Both the position numbers and the translations under genes were made by a program. 48,013 nt of DNA from an uncultured Lachnospiraceae bacterium. Its GTDB lineage: Bacteria > Bacillota > Clostridia > Lachnospirales > Lachnospiraceae. The DNA lies in NCBI GenBank assembly GCA_910585995.1, contig CAJUGG010000037.1:1-48013 (forward strand), written 5' to 3'. Below the pieces are notes generated by a model. The model was given only the letters and a program-made list of their open reading frames with translations. It had not been told where the DNA came from and searched no databases. This document shows, in pieces, positions 26,164 to 35,221 of the stretch (position 1 is its first letter; each line of letters opens with the position of its first letter).

Positions 26164-26177
26164 TCTAAAACCTCTTT

Positions 26178-27479
26178 CTATTCTACTATCGCATGTACAA
26201 AATCATTTCCGCTTGATTCTACTATGGATATTTTGATTTGTAAAGTTTTTTCCACATCTTCCACTGTCAGATCATCCAAAAAGACCGGCTCACCGCTTTT
26301 TAACATATGTTCGGTCAGCAAAAGCTTCTCTCCCAGCTCTTTTCCTTTGAGCTGACGGATCAGATCTTGTCCGGTTAAAAGTCCTGCAACTGTGATTCGC
26401 TCTCCGAAAAAATCATTTCGCACCCCATATACCTGTGCCTGCACGCCTGGATATTTCTCCTGGATCTTCTGAATCAGTCCCTGAAGAATCGGTGCTGCCA
26501 GCTCTCCGGTGGCAATCGTCACCTTTCGTTCTCTGTCATCCCCTATAAGGCTTTCCAAAGTATCACTTACCTCATCCTCTAAAAGGCGCACCATGCCCAC
26601 GCCATTTTCTAGCTGCGGATATCCGTCGTATGCATCTTTTTTCGGAATCGGCCAACCCGCCAGCAGATACCATTCATCTCCTGCATGGATAAAATGACTG
26701 CCATAAGCCGGAAAAAGCTTCTCCTGCCAACGGTGAATCGTCTCTAATACATTTTTCGCATCTTCTCTGGTAAACGGCGTCAAAGGATACAGCCCTTCCC
26801 GATGCTTTGTCAATCCCACTGGAACCACCGATACGCTTTGAAGCTGCGGCAGATACTCTGTTAAATCTTTCACAGACCGTTCCAGTTCTGTCCCGTCATT
26901 TACTCCTTTACACAGGACAATCTGCCCATTCATCACGATTCCCGCGTCTTTTAACTTCTGCACTTTCTGATGAATCTCTCCTGCAAAACGGTTATGCAGC
27001 ATCTGACAGCGAAGGTCGGGATTGGTAGTATGAAAAGAGATATTGATGGGAGACAATTTGTAATAGACGATGCGGTCCAAATCTTTTTCACTCATATTCG
27101 TAAGCGTCAGATAATTTCCCTGTAAAAATGAAAGACGGGAATCATCATCTTTAAAATACAGCGTATCACGCATCCCCTTGGGAAGCTGGTCGATAAAACA
27201 GAAGATACAGCGATTTCTGCAGGAATGATAGTCATCCATCAGGCCATTTTCAAATTCCAGACCCAGATCCTCTTCATATTCTTTCTCAATTTCCAATTCC
27301 CATTCCTCACCGCTTGGTTTGCGGATCAGAACTATGATCTCTTCCTCATTTAACAGGTAACGATAGTCAAATACATCCTGGGGATACTGCCCATTGACAG
27401 ACAGCAAAAGATCACCTGGCTCAATCTCTAACTCTTCTGCGATACTTCCAGGTACAACTGCACTGATTTTATGTTCCAT
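26178..27479 (-). CDS. DUF512 protein: PDZ-like plus radical-SAM-like iron-sulphur domain
   Basis: A 433-residue protein. Residues 1-60 resemble a PDZ domain (VVPGSIAEELEIEPGDLLLSVNG). A CRNRCIFCF cluster motif (CxxxCxxC) follows at about residue 90, with FLQGNYLTLTNM, as in radical-SAM enzymes. The C-terminal half is DUF512 (HAGDEWYLLAG; TGELAAPIL). The biochemical role is unknown; the position before der-plsY-gpsA is conserved in clostridia. Its promoter shares a -35 box with that of prs. Confidence 0.85.
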   Translation of the reverse strand: MEHKISAVVPGSIAEELEIEPGDLLLSVNGQYPQDVFDYRYLLNEEEIIVLIRKPSGEEWELEIEKEYEEDLGLEFENGLMDDYHSCRNRCIFCFIDQLPKGMRDTLYFKDDDSRLSFLQGNYLTLTNMSEKDLDRIVYYKLSPINISFHTTNPDLRCQMLHNRFAGEIHQKVQKLKDAGIVMNGQIVLCKGVNDGTELERSVKDLTEYLPQLQSVSVVPVGLTKHREGLYPLTPFTREDAKNVLETIHRWQEKLFPAYGSHFIHAGDEWYLLAGWPIPKKDAYDGYPQLENGVGMVRLLEDEVSDTLESLIGDDRERKVTIATGELAAPILQGLIQKIQEKYPGVQAQVYGVRNDFFGERITVAGLLTGQDLIRQLKGKELGEKLLLTEHMLKSGEPVFLDDLTVEDVEKTLQIKISIVESSGNDFVHAIVE

Positions 27480-27510
27480 ATAGTTTCATCCTTTTCTCAG
27501 AATTACATTT

Positions 27511-27562
27511 ACTATACTAAATATTGAAAAAAATTGCAATGTTGAGCTACATGATATATAAT
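27511..27562. promoter_or_regulatory. Divergent promoters sharing one palindromic -35 box
   Basis: TTGCAA (27534-27539) is its own reverse complement. Rightward it has TATAAT (27557-27562) after 17 bases, for prs. Leftward it has TATAGT (27511-27516 on the minus strand) after 17 bases, for the DUF512 gene. Both leaders are short, about 37 and 25 bases. Confidence 0.75.
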
Positions 27563-27605
27563 TGTACATAGCAGTTTGTCATATTTTATCAAACAGGAGG
27601 ACTTT

Positions 27606-28778
27606 ATGCCCGATCATCATTCATATGAAAGTATCACACCCCTTGCCCCGTTAAGAATCGCAGCTTTGGAGGGCTGCCGCGAACTTGCCCAGGACGTGGA
27701 TCGTTTTCTGGTGGAATTTCGTGAAAAGACCAATCAGGAATTTCAGAATACACCGGATTTCAGAGGCTATCACGAAGAATCTTACCTGGTTCGCAATGCC
27801 TGCCCGCGCTTTGGCACCGGAGAAGCCAAAGGAATCCTCTATGATTCTGTCCGCGGCGTTGACCTTTTCATCCTCGCAGATATCACCAATCACAGCCTGA
27901 CCTATACGGTCTGCGGCCTGGAAAACCATATGTCTCCTGACGATCACTATCAGGATCTAAAGAGAATCATCTCAGCAGCCAACGGAAAGGCGCACCGCAT
28001 CACGGTAATCATGCCATTTCTCTATGAGAGCCGCCAGCACAAGAGAAGCCAAAGGGAGTCTTTGGACTGTGCCTTTGCCCTGCAGGAACTGGTACAGATG
28101 GGCGTGACGAATATTATCACTTTTGATGCTCACGACCCCCGTGTATGCAATTCCATCCCCCTCTATGGCTTTGACAGCTTCAATCCGCCCTATCAGTTTA
28201 TCAAAGGACTGGTAAAGGCAGAGCCGGATCTGAAGATCGACAAGGATCATCTGATGGTCATAAGCCCGGATGAAGGCGCTATGGAACGAGCGGTCTACTT
28301 CGCCGGCGTCTTAGGAGTGGATATGGGCATGTTCTATAAGCGCAGGGACTATTCCACGATTGTCAACGGAAAAAATCCCATTGTCGCACATGAATTTTTA
28401 GGAGATGATCTGTCGGGTAAAGATGTGATCATCATCGATGATATGATCTCTTCGGGCGAGAGTATGCTCGATGTGGCGCGTCAGATCAAAGATCGGGGAG
28501 CGAACAGGGTCTTTGTGTGCACTACTTTTGGACTTTTTACCGACGGGCTTGCCAAATTCGATGAATATTATGAAAAAGGCTATATCAGCCATGTGGTCAC
28601 TACCAATCTGAACTACCGCACCCCGGATCTGCTCTCAAGACCCTACTATGTGGAAGCCAACATGACCAAATTTTTAGCGGCCATCATCGACTGCATCAAC
28701 CATGACGTCTCCACCGAACACGTCAACAATCCCACGGCCAAGATTCATACACTTTTAGAAAAAATGGAACAATTTTAA
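27606..28778 (+). CDS. prs: Ribose-phosphate pyrophosphokinase
   Basis: A 390-residue phosphoribosyl pyrophosphate synthase: ATP + ribose-5-phosphate to PRPP, used for purine, pyrimidine, histidine and tryptophan synthesis. The PRPP loop is DVIIIDDMISSGESM; FDAHDPRVCNSIPLYGFDSF matches the family's conserved region. It is about 70 residues longer than classical Prs, mainly at the N-terminus, a form I recall from other clostridia. The start at 27606 follows AGGAGG; the earlier in-frame ATG at 27576 is between promoter and ribosome binding site. Confidence 0.92.
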   Translation: MPDHHSYESITPLAPLRIAALEGCRELAQDVDRFLVEFREKTNQEFQNTPDFRGYHEESYLVRNACPRFGTGEAKGILYDSVRGVDLFILADITNHSLTYTVCGLENHMSPDDHYQDLKRIISAANGKAHRITVIMPFLYESRQHKRSQRESLDCAFALQELVQMGVTNIITFDAHDPRVCNSIPLYGFDSFNPPYQFIKGLVKAEPDLKIDKDHLMVISPDEGAMERAVYFAGVLGVDMGMFYKRRDYSTIVNGKNPIVAHEFLGDDLSGKDVIIIDDMISSGESMLDVARQIKDRGANRVFVCTTFGLFTDGLAKFDEYYEKGYISHVVTTNLNYRTPDLLSRPYYVEANMTKFLAAIIDCINHDVSTEHVNNPTAKIHTLLEKMEQF

Positions 28779-28780
28779 CA

Positions 28781-28808
28781 AAAAAAGGGCTGCCGAAGCA
28801 GCCTTTTT
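28781..28808. terminator. Bidirectional terminator between prs and nagA
   Basis: Stem GGCTGC/GCAGCC (28788-28793 and 28798-28803) with a CGAA loop, flanked by A-run and T-run. It can serve both convergent genes. Confidence 0.85.
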
Positions 28809-28809
28809 A

Positions 28810-29925
28810 TCATAATAGTTCTCCTTTTAAGATCACCTGTCTGATCCGCAGATCCTTTTCTTCTAATAGCACCAGATTCGCTGTCTTTCCCGGCGTGATG
28901 CTTCCGTACTGTCCATAGATCCCCACCGATTTTGCCGGATTGACTGCGGCACACCGGACAGCACTCTCAAGCGGTATCCCCATCTTTAACACGGCTGTGC
29001 GCATACAATCCATCAGGTTAGTGGCAGATCCGGCGATGGTTCCGTCTGGGAGGGTAGCTAAAGGTCCCTTTTTGATCACTTTCTGACCGCCTAAGGCATA
29101 GACGCCGTCCTCCATCCCGGTCGCTTCCATAGAATCACTGATCAGGATAATCCTCTCGTCCCCAAACATCTTAAATGTCTGGCGAACCGTAACCGGATGA
29201 ATATGAATCCCGTCACAGATCAGCTCCACTTCCACATCCTTGGCATCTGCTGCCGCACCGACGACACCCGGCTCCCTGTGAGAAAGTCCTGACATGGCAT
29301 TGTAAAGATGCGTCACATGCGTAGCCCCCGCCAAAAAAGCCTCTCTCGCCTTCTCATAATCGGCTGTGGTATGCGCCACAGAGAGCACTACTTCCTCCTT
29401 CAGCTCCCGGATACATTCGATTGCTCCTGGTTCTTCCGGCGCTATTGCCAATATTTTCACAAGGCCGCCGGAGGCCTCATTCAGTTCCCGGAACATCTCT
29501 ACATCCGGCTTATGAATATACGCCCCGTTCTGGGCACCCTTTTTCGCCAGAGAGACAAAGGGTCCCTCCATATCGATGCCGCAGAGAATGGCTCCTTTTT
29601 GATTGGGATAGGAAGCCGCTGTCCGACAGATCTTAAGAAGGGTATCTTTTCCCAGTGTCATCGTGGCCGGAACAATTGTAGTTACGCCGCAGGAAGCCTC
29701 ATACACGGCCATAGCTTCCATAGACTCCAGAGTGCCGTCACAAAAATCATGCCCCATACAGCCATGAAAATGAACATCTGTAAGGCCAGGGATCAAATAA
29801 CAGCCTGTCCCGTCGATCACCACTTCATCGGTGCTCTCTTCGGCAATCCGTTCCCCGTCGGTAGCCACTTCCTTTTCGACAAAGACTCCGTCCTCGGTAT
29901 ATACTTTTGCATTGATAATCTTCAT
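28810..29925 (-). CDS. nagA: N-acetylglucosamine-6-phosphate deacetylase
   Basis: A 371-residue amidohydrolase: HFHG (52-55) is the metal motif, then GIDMEGPFVS, SVAHTTADYEKA, THLYNAMSGLSHREPG and LISDSMEATG. It removes acetate from GlcNAc-6-phosphate, giving glucosamine-6-phosphate, which NagB then converts to fructose-6-phosphate and ammonia. It lies 20 bases downstream of nagB in the same operon. Confidence 0.95.
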   Translation of the reverse strand: MKIINAKVYTEDGVFVEKEVATDGERIAEESTDEVVIDGTGCYLIPGLTDVHFHGCMGHDFCDGTLESMEAMAVYEASCGVTTIVPATMTLGKDTLLKICRTAASYPNQKGAILCGIDMEGPFVSLAKKGAQNGAYIHKPDVEMFRELNEASGGLVKILAIAPEEPGAIECIRELKEEVVLSVAHTTADYEKAREAFLAGATHVTHLYNAMSGLSHREPGVVGAAADAKDVEVELICDGIHIHPVTVRQTFKMFGDERIILISDSMEATGMEDGVYALGGQKVIKKGPLATLPDGTIAGSATNLMDCMRTAVLKMGIPLESAVRCAAVNPAKSVGIYGQYGSITPGKTANLVLLEEKDLRIRQVILKGELL

Positions 29926-29945
29926 GCTGTGAACCCATCCATTCT

Positions 29946-30680
29946 CTATACAAGATCACATTTGGACAGCGCTGCTTCATCCGCTACCACAGTGACATCC
30001 GGGTGCATCTGCAGGATGGAACCCGGCACCTGCGGCGTCACAGGGCCAAAGAATGCCTGTTTCACTGCCTCTGCTTTGTCCTCACCGCTGACGACCACCA
30101 GAATCTTCTTTGCCATCATAATCGTGCGGATTCCCATGGAATACGCCTGTTTGGGCACATCCTCGATGGAAGCGAAGAAACGTTTGTTTGCCTCAATCGT
30201 CCGTTCTTTTAAAGTGACGCAGTGGGTCATCGTCTCAAAAGCATCTCCTGGCTCATTAAATCCGATATGCCCATTATGTCCAATCCCCAAGAGCTGCAAG
30301 TCCACGCCGCCTACCGAACGGATGACTTCTTCATACCGTGCACACTCTTCTTCTGGATTCGGATTCATGCCATCCGGTAAAAACGTACGGTCCGGATTGA
30401 TATTGACATAGTCAAACAGATGATGATGCATAAAATAATAATAGCTCTGCTCATTGTCTCTGGAAAGTCCTTTGTATTCATCCAGGTTGACCGTCGTCAC
30501 ATTGCCAAAATCCAGATCTCCCTGCTCATACCATTTTACCAGCTGCTCATAGGTTCCCACCGGTGAAGAACCTGTGGCCAGTCCCAACACACAGTCAGGT
30601 TTCATAATCACCTGTGCAGATATGATGTTGGCTGCCTTTCTGCTCATATCCTTGTAGTCCTTTGCTTTTATCATGTTCAT
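29946..30680 (-). CDS. nagB: Glucosamine-6-phosphate deaminase
   Basis: A 244-residue enzyme with LGLATGSSPVGTYEQL, TVNLDEYKGL, LGIGHNGHIGFNEPG and the lid region typical of NagB. It turns glucosamine-6-phosphate into fructose-6-phosphate and ammonia. AAGAGGTGG precedes the start. It is the first gene of the nagBA operon, and a sigma-A promoter lies in the gap upstream. Confidence 0.95.
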   Translation of the reverse strand: MNMIKAKDYKDMSRKAANIISAQVIMKPDCVLGLATGSSPVGTYEQLVKWYEQGDLDFGNVTTVNLDEYKGLSRDNEQSYYYFMHHHLFDYVNINPDRTFLPDGMNPNPEEECARYEEVIRSVGGVDLQLLGIGHNGHIGFNEPGDAFETMTHCVTLKERTIEANKRFFASIEDVPKQAYSMGIRTIMMAKKILVVVSGEDKAEAVKQAFFGPVTPQVPGSILQMHPDVTVVADEAALSKCDLV

Positions 30681-30725
30681 ATTCGTCCACCTCTTCTTAT
30701 ATAGTTTAAAAATCTTTCTTTTTTT

Positions 30726-30754
30726 ATTCTAGGTTTTTCTGGAAAATATGTCTA
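30726..30754 (-). promoter_or_regulatory. Promoter of nagBA
   Basis: On the minus strand, TAGACA (30749-30754), 17 bases, TAGAAT (30726-30731). It lies about 45 bases before the nagB start. Confidence 0.6.
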
Positions 30755-30785
30755 GGCATTATTTTCCTTAGTCTATGGACAATCT

Positions 30786-31601
30786 TCACAATCCGCGCTC
30801 TTTTAGCTCCTGAACAAGTGTAGTATAAAAATCAGCCATGTCAGAGACCTGTCCTTTTTGTGGTTCTCTCTTGGAAAAACGGCGTCTTCGCCTGTCCACC
30901 ACATCACAGTGGGAGATGCCTTTCTGCCCGCTGCCGGTATAGATCCCCCGAAACTCTCCCCAGGCCGCCGAATCCGGTGTCACGAGTCCGTCACTTACTC
31001 CCTCGATGGCTCTCACCACCATCCAGGGAATCATCATCAAAAGATCACTCCACACATGTTTCATCACAAACGCATAGCTTTGGTAGTATACCCCTTTGAC
31101 ATCCGACATCTGATGATTCAGTTCTTCCATATGTCCTGTCTCAAGCTCGTGAAATACCCGGTAAGAATCCGGCTTTTGATCTCCTAAAATTCCATACCAC
31201 CAGTCGCAGATATACGCAATGACCCGGACCAGCACATCCGGCATCCGTAGCAGTACATCCACCGTATGGCTCCCCCTGTGAGGCGTACTCAGCGTGGTCA
31301 GAGAAGCCACATAGGTTCCTTTATCCAGATAGGAGATCATAAAACGGCTGTCCAGTCCTCCTTTGGAGTGGGCGATAATATTTACTTTCTTGGCCCCTGT
31401 CTCCTGTATGATCTTTGTCACCCGTTCATATAAAAAATGCGCGTTATCTTCCATGGATGCATGACTGTCCTGACATCCATAAAAGATCTTCGCGCCCTGT
31501 TGTTCTAATCTCTTGGGAATTCTTCCCCAATAATTGAAAAGCTTGTGATCGTGAAACCCCATACCATGCACCAGCAAGATGGGATATTGTACACTGCTCA
31601 T
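30786..31601 (-). CDS. Lipase-like alpha/beta hydrolase
   Basis: A 271-residue alpha/beta hydrolase. PILLVHGMGF supplies the oxyanion region, and IIAHSKGGLDSRF is a G/A-x-S-x-G nucleophile elbow with serine. STPHRGSHTVD and EGVSDGLVTPDSAAWGEF match triacylglycerol lipases and the related phospholipase group. A cytoplasmic site is likely because no signal peptide is seen. Its substrate is unknown. It follows pgeF by 17 bases on the same strand, so cotranscription is likely. Confidence 0.8.
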   Translation of the reverse strand: MSSVQYPILLVHGMGFHDHKLFNYWGRIPKRLEQQGAKIFYGCQDSHASMEDNAHFLYERVTKIIQETGAKKVNIIAHSKGGLDSRFMISYLDKGTYVASLTTLSTPHRGSHTVDVLLRMPDVLVRVIAYICDWWYGILGDQKPDSYRVFHELETGHMEELNHQMSDVKGVYYQSYAFVMKHVWSDLLMMIPWMVVRAIEGVSDGLVTPDSAAWGEFRGIYTGSGQKGISHCDVVDRRRRRFSKREPQKGQVSDMADFYTTLVQELKERGL

Positions 31602-31618
31602 AGGCCACCCCTTTTCTT

Positions 31619-32464
31619 TTAGCGCAACTGCAAAAATGCTGCCATGTTGCCCCGCATCCCATGTGTTGCCCTGTGAGAGAACATCTGTTCTTTGTTGCAG
31701 CAGGTGCAGACATTGGTGATGGACAGATGCTTCTGCTGGATACCGGCTTCTAGCAGTGTGATCTCATTGGCTCTCCACAGATTCAGATGATATTTTCCCT
31801 CTTTGGCGCGGTATACCAGATGTTCATCGGCATGGCGGGAAAATTCCTGTTTAAAATTTAGTGCCAACTCTTCGCTTACCTCATAGCAGTCCTGACAGAT
31901 CGAAGGCCCTATAGCCACCCTAAGATGCTCCGGTGCTGTATGAAAAGCCTCTGCCATCCGCTCCACTGTCACAGCGCCCATGCGGTTCAAAGTCCCCCTC
32001 CATCCTGCATGAGACAGGCCAATGGAACGGCTGACAGGATCCACAAAAAATAACGGCACACAGTCCGCATAAAAAGTAACGAGCGTCAGCCCCGGCACAT
32101 TGGTGATCAGGCCATCGATGTGATCATAGTCCAAAGGCCTTGTATATCCTTTTCCCCGATCTTCCTCTGTGACCAAACGTACGTTTGTTGTATGGGTCTG
32201 CTGAGACATCACCATAGATTCCACAGGAAAGCCAATGGCGTCTGCCATCCGGCGAAAATTCTCCTCCACCCGCTCTTTTTCATCACCTCTGGTAAAGCTT
32301 AGGTTCATGCAGGACAAGTGCCCCTCGCTGACTCCCCCAAGACGCGTGGAAAACCCATGACGCACCAAGTGGGTGTCCTCTAAATTGGGAAATACAAAAT
32401 AAGGAACCTCTCCTTTTTTTCTCAACTGCATGGTATTTGCGCCCGATTTTAGATTCCATCTCAT
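31619..32464 (-). CDS. pgeF: PgeF/YfiH family purine nucleoside phosphorylase (laccase-domain protein)
   Basis: A 281-residue protein with the family's metal-site motifs: TFYADCVPLFF, SHAGWRGTLNRMG and IGPSICQDCYEV, and NVCTCCNKEQMFSHRA near the end. Members were first called laccase or polyphenol oxidase and later linked to purine nucleoside phosphorolysis and to peptidoglycan quality control. The start at 32464 has AAGGAT, and GGAG further up, coming from a structured repeat (copy C). It ends the translation/secretion block. Confidence 0.88.
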   Translation of the reverse strand: MRWNLKSGANTMQLRKKGEVPYFVFPNLEDTHLVRHGFSTRLGGVSEGHLSCMNLSFTRGDEKERVEENFRRMADAIGFPVESMVMSQQTHTTNVRLVTEEDRGKGYTRPLDYDHIDGLITNVPGLTLVTFYADCVPLFFVDPVSRSIGLSHAGWRGTLNRMGAVTVERMAEAFHTAPEHLRVAIGPSICQDCYEVSEELALNFKQEFSRHADEHLVYRAKEGKYHLNLWRANEITLLEAGIQQKHLSITNVCTCCNKEQMFSHRATHGMRGNMAAFLQLR

Positions 32465-32478
32465 ATGATCCTTCTCCT

Positions 32479-32586
32479 ATATAAGTTCCGCATCCGTCCT
32501 CTCTTCGCCCTCAGCTTTTGGAAGCATTTTCCTTCACTTCGTTCTGTAAAATCCTTCCGGGGCTACTTTCGGACAGATGCTGTTTT
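32479..32586 (-). repeat. Structured intercistronic repeat, copy C (before pgeF)
   Basis: Inner arms GGAAGCATTTT (32520-32530) and AAAATCCTTCC (32548-32558) pair with one mismatch; the outer arms are degenerate. Ends match the family: AAACAGCATCTG and GCGGAACTTATATAGGAG on the minus strand. It fills nearly all of the gap between yraN and pgeF. Confidence 0.7.
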
Positions 32587-32949
32587 TCACAACCTCTGCA
32601 CCTCAAATGCATGTTTTACAAGTTCTGTCTGGTCTCCTAAGATACTGACCACATCAAATCGGCACGCCTGGGTATCTGCAACTTTCTGCTGATAACAATA
32701 ATACATGGCTGTGCGGATGATCTTTCTCTGTTTGGATCGGTTGACCGCCTCCATGGGGTGTCCCGCCTGCCTGCTGCTGCGGTATTTGACTTCCACAAAC
32801 ACCAGATAAGAACCATCCCTGGCGATCACGTCAATCTCTCCTTGCCGGCAGCGATAATTTCTCTCCAGGATCTGATATCCCTGTTCCAAAAGAAAGCGGG
32901 CAGCCTGTTCTTCATATGCTGCCCCTGTCTGTCTTTTATTCTGCTGCAT
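32587..32949 (-). CDS. yraN: UPF0102 (YraN) endonuclease-like protein
   Basis: A 120-residue protein with the PD-(D/E)XK-type motif QGEIDVIARDGSYLVFVEVKYR, reported here from residue about 37, and AAYEEQAARFLLEQGY at the start, both typical of the YraN family. Function is unknown; a Holliday-junction-resolvase-like fold is established for the family. The start at 32949 overlaps the end of rnhB by 14 bases, a normal arrangement in Firmicutes. An upstream extension inside rnhB is rejected. Confidence 0.88.
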   Translation of the reverse strand: MQQNKRQTGAAYEEQAARFLLEQGYQILERNYRCRQGEIDVIARDGSYLVFVEVKYRSSRQAGHPMEAVNRSKQRKIIRTAMYYCYQQKVADTQACRFDVVSILGDQTELVKHAFEVQRL

Positions 32950-33616
32950 CCATCGATCCTTCTGTAAAATTGCGGATAAAGGTTCGTCTGTGTATCTTGC
33001 AAGGACCCAACTCTTTGAGCGCTTCGATATGTGCCTTGGAGCCGTATCCTTTGTTGGACGCAAACCCATAGCCTCTATAGGTCGCGTCTAATTTTATCAT
33101 CATCCGGTCTCTGGTCACTTTCGCTATAATGCTTGCCGCTGCGATGGAGACACTTTTGGCATCTCCCTTGATAATCGGCACCTGCTTCTGCATAAGCCCT
33201 GGTATGGTCACAGCATCATTTAACAGCACATCCGGGACGACAGAGAGCTTCTCCACTGCCTGACGCATAGCTTCATAGGTGGCCTGAAGGATATTGATCT
33301 CATCAATTCTCTGCGGCTCAACGATGCCAACCTCTGCTGCCAGTGCTTTTTCCATAATCTCTTCGTACAAGAGCTCTCTTCTTCTGGCTGTCAGCTTCTT
33401 GGAATCATTGAGATATAAGATCTCACAGTCAGGAGGCAATATCACTGCGGCAGCCACCACAGGACCGGCCAATGGGCCTCTGCCGGCTTCATCGATCCCA
33501 CAGATCTGTCCACAGGCCGCATATTCCCTCTCATATACCCTCATGCCATCGAGCCTTTCACGCTCTTTGAAAAGTTTCTCCTGTTGCTTTTTCAGCCGTT
33601 CTTCTTTTTTCGTCAT
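32936..33616 (-). CDS. rnhB: Ribonuclease HII
   Basis: A 226-residue enzyme with GIDEAGRGPLAGPVV (catalytic Asp-Glu), LNDSKKLTARRRE, KGDAKSVSIAAASIIAKVTRD and GYGSKAHIEAL. It cuts the RNA strand of DNA-RNA hybrids and removes ribonucleotides from DNA. An N-terminal lysine-rich extension of about 38 residues precedes the catalytic domain. The start overlaps the lepB1 stop by one base (TAATG). Confidence 0.95.
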   Translation of the reverse strand: MTKKEERLKKQQEKLFKERERLDGMRVYEREYAACGQICGIDEAGRGPLAGPVVAAAVILPPDCEILYLNDSKKLTARRRELLYEEIMEKALAAEVGIVEPQRIDEINILQATYEAMRQAVEKLSVVPDVLLNDAVTIPGLMQKQVPIIKGDAKSVSIAAASIIAKVTRDRMMIKLDATYRGYGFASNKGYGSKAHIEALKELGPCKIHRRTFIRNFTEGSMDAAE

Positions 33617-34191
33617 TACTGATGCTTTAATACTCCTATCTTGTCAAGAGGCCAGATGCGGATAAATGCCCGGCCGATGATCTCATCCTTATGTATTACA
33701 CCCACACTGGGATCTCTGCTGTCTGTACTGTCATTTCGATTGTCTCCTAAGACAAAATATTCATCTTCTCCAAGCGTTATGGGGTCTGCGGCCAAACCTG
33801 CACTTTTCATGATCTCCTTGCCGTAGGATTCCCGAAGGATCTTCCCATTAATCAGGATCACTCCCTCACGAATCTGAACCGTCTCTCCTGGAAGTGCGAT
33901 AATCCTCTTAATATAGTACGTTTTTTCCTGATGCCGAAAAGGAAAGACAATGATATCAAACCGCTTGGGTTTGGAAAAACGATACGTGATCTTATCCACG
34001 ATCAGATTGTCTCCATGATGCAGCGTATTCTCCATCGAACTGCCGCTTACATAAGTTCTCTGTCCGATAAAGGTGATGATAAAAAAAGTAATCCCCACCA
34101 CCATGGCAACATACAAGAGAAATCCCAGTATCTCCTGCACAATATTCGGTCTCTTCTTGTCATGCTCTTCTGCGTAATCCTTATGTCCCAT
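33616..34191 (-). CDS. lepB: Signal peptidase I (active form)
   Basis: A 191-residue type I signal peptidase with one N-terminal membrane helix. The catalytic pair is present: S52 in SGSSMENTL and K95 in YYIKRIIALPGETV. VLGDNRNDSTDSR completes the family motifs. It cleaves signal peptides of exported proteins at the outer membrane face. It sits between rbgA and rnhB. The second copy at 35343-35921 lacks both catalytic residues, so this is the working enzyme of the pair. Confidence 0.95.
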   Translation of the reverse strand: MGHKDYAEEHDKKRPNIVQEILGFLLYVAMVVGITFFIITFIGQRTYVSGSSMENTLHHGDNLIVDKITYRFSKPKRFDIIVFPFRHQEKTYYIKRIIALPGETVQIREGVILINGKILRESYGKEIMKSAGLAADPITLGEDEYFVLGDNRNDSTDSRDPSVGVIHKDEIIGRAFIRIWPLDKIGVLKHQ

Positions 34192-34217
34192 CCTGCCACC
34201 TCGTATCTTCTTGTTCC

Positions 34218-35093
34218 TTAAGATATGCTCTTATCATATTCCCCTTTTGGCGGAAATTCAAGTGTAATTTTCCCTAAGCGTCCACTGCGGAAATCATCTA
34301 AAAAAAAGGTTGCTGCCTTCTTATAATCCAGCTCATTGCCCTTGCTCAGACAAGACCGTGAAACGGCGATCTTTTCCAGGATCTCATGGGGCTTATCCTC
34401 TTTGGAAAATGTGGTCTGATAGCGTTCTTCCAGGCAATCGGGGAAATGTGTCACTAAAAATGCTCCCAGTTCCCCACAGAGTTCCTCAATCTGTAGGATC
34501 TCGTCATTGACAGAACCCAAGAGTGCCAGGCGAACACCCACTTTTTGATCGTCAAATTTGGGCCAGAGGATACCTGGCGTATCCAAAAGCTCCACCTGTT
34601 TATTCAGCCGAATCCACTGAGCACCCTTAGTCACTCCCGGACGATTGCCAGTCTTGGTGCAGGCTTTTCCTGCAAAACTATTGATAAAGGTGGATTTGCC
34701 CACATTGGGAATCCCCACCACCATCGCACGGACCGGACGGTTTAAGATGCCTCGTTTTCTGTCTCTTTCGATCTTTTCTTTGCAGGCTTCCCGGATGACA
34801 TGCTGGATGGACTTCATCCCGGATTTGCTCCTGGAATCTAATCTCACCACAAAATAACCCTGAGCACAAAACCACTCTTCCCAAGCAGCGCTGGCTTTCT
34901 CGCTGGCCAGATCCGCTTTATTCAAAAGAATCAGTCTGGCTTTTCCCTTTCCCAGCTCGTCAATATCCGGATTCCTGCTAGACAGAGGCGCACGTGCATC
35001 CACCAACTCAATAATCAGATCGATCAGCTTGATATTTTCCTGCATCATCCTGCGGGCCTTCGTCATATGCCCCGGATACCACTGTATATTCAT
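34218..35093 (-). CDS. rbgA: Ribosome biogenesis GTPase YlqF/RbgA
   Basis: A 291-residue circularly permuted GTPase: the NKAD motif (LLNKADL) comes before the P-loop GIPNVGKSTFINSFAG, then DTPGILWPKF. It begins NIQWYPGHMTKARRMM, as in B. subtilis RbgA, which helps the last steps of 50S assembly. AGGAG before the start is the end of a structured repeat (copy D). It lies in the usual position between rplS and rnhB. Confidence 0.95.
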   Translation of the reverse strand: MNIQWYPGHMTKARRMMQENIKLIDLIIELVDARAPLSSRNPDIDELGKGKARLILLNKADLASEKASAAWEEWFCAQGYFVVRLDSRSKSGMKSIQHVIREACKEKIERDRKRGILNRPVRAMVVGIPNVGKSTFINSFAGKACTKTGNRPGVTKGAQWIRLNKQVELLDTPGILWPKFDDQKVGVRLALLGSVNDEILQIEELCGELGAFLVTHFPDCLEERYQTTFSKEDKPHEILEKIAVSRSCLSKGNELDYKKAATFFLDDFRSGRLGKITLEFPPKGEYDKSIS

Positions 35094-35106
35094 AATACAT
35101 GCTCCT

Positions 35107-35207
35107 ATTAAAGTCCCGCTACAGTCAACATAGCCCCTTCTTCTGGAAGAATTTCCCGATGCCTTGCATCTGGAAATCCTTCCGGGCTTTGTTGACTTCC
35201 GCTGTTA
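35107..35207 (-). repeat. Structured intercistronic repeat, copy D (before rbgA)
   Basis: Outer arms TCAACATAGCCC (35125-35136) and GGGCTTTGTTGA (35184-35195) pair with one mismatch. Inner GGAAGAATTTCC pairs with GGAAATCCTTCC. Minus-strand end GCGGGACTTTAATAGGAG supplies the rbgA ribosome binding site. Confidence 0.85.
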
Positions 35208-35221
35208 TAAAGTCCCGCTAT

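Noticed and set aside
28810..30754. glmS-type or other riboswitch before nagBA
   Set aside because: The leader between promoter and nagB is about 45 bases with no conserved riboswitch structure visible.
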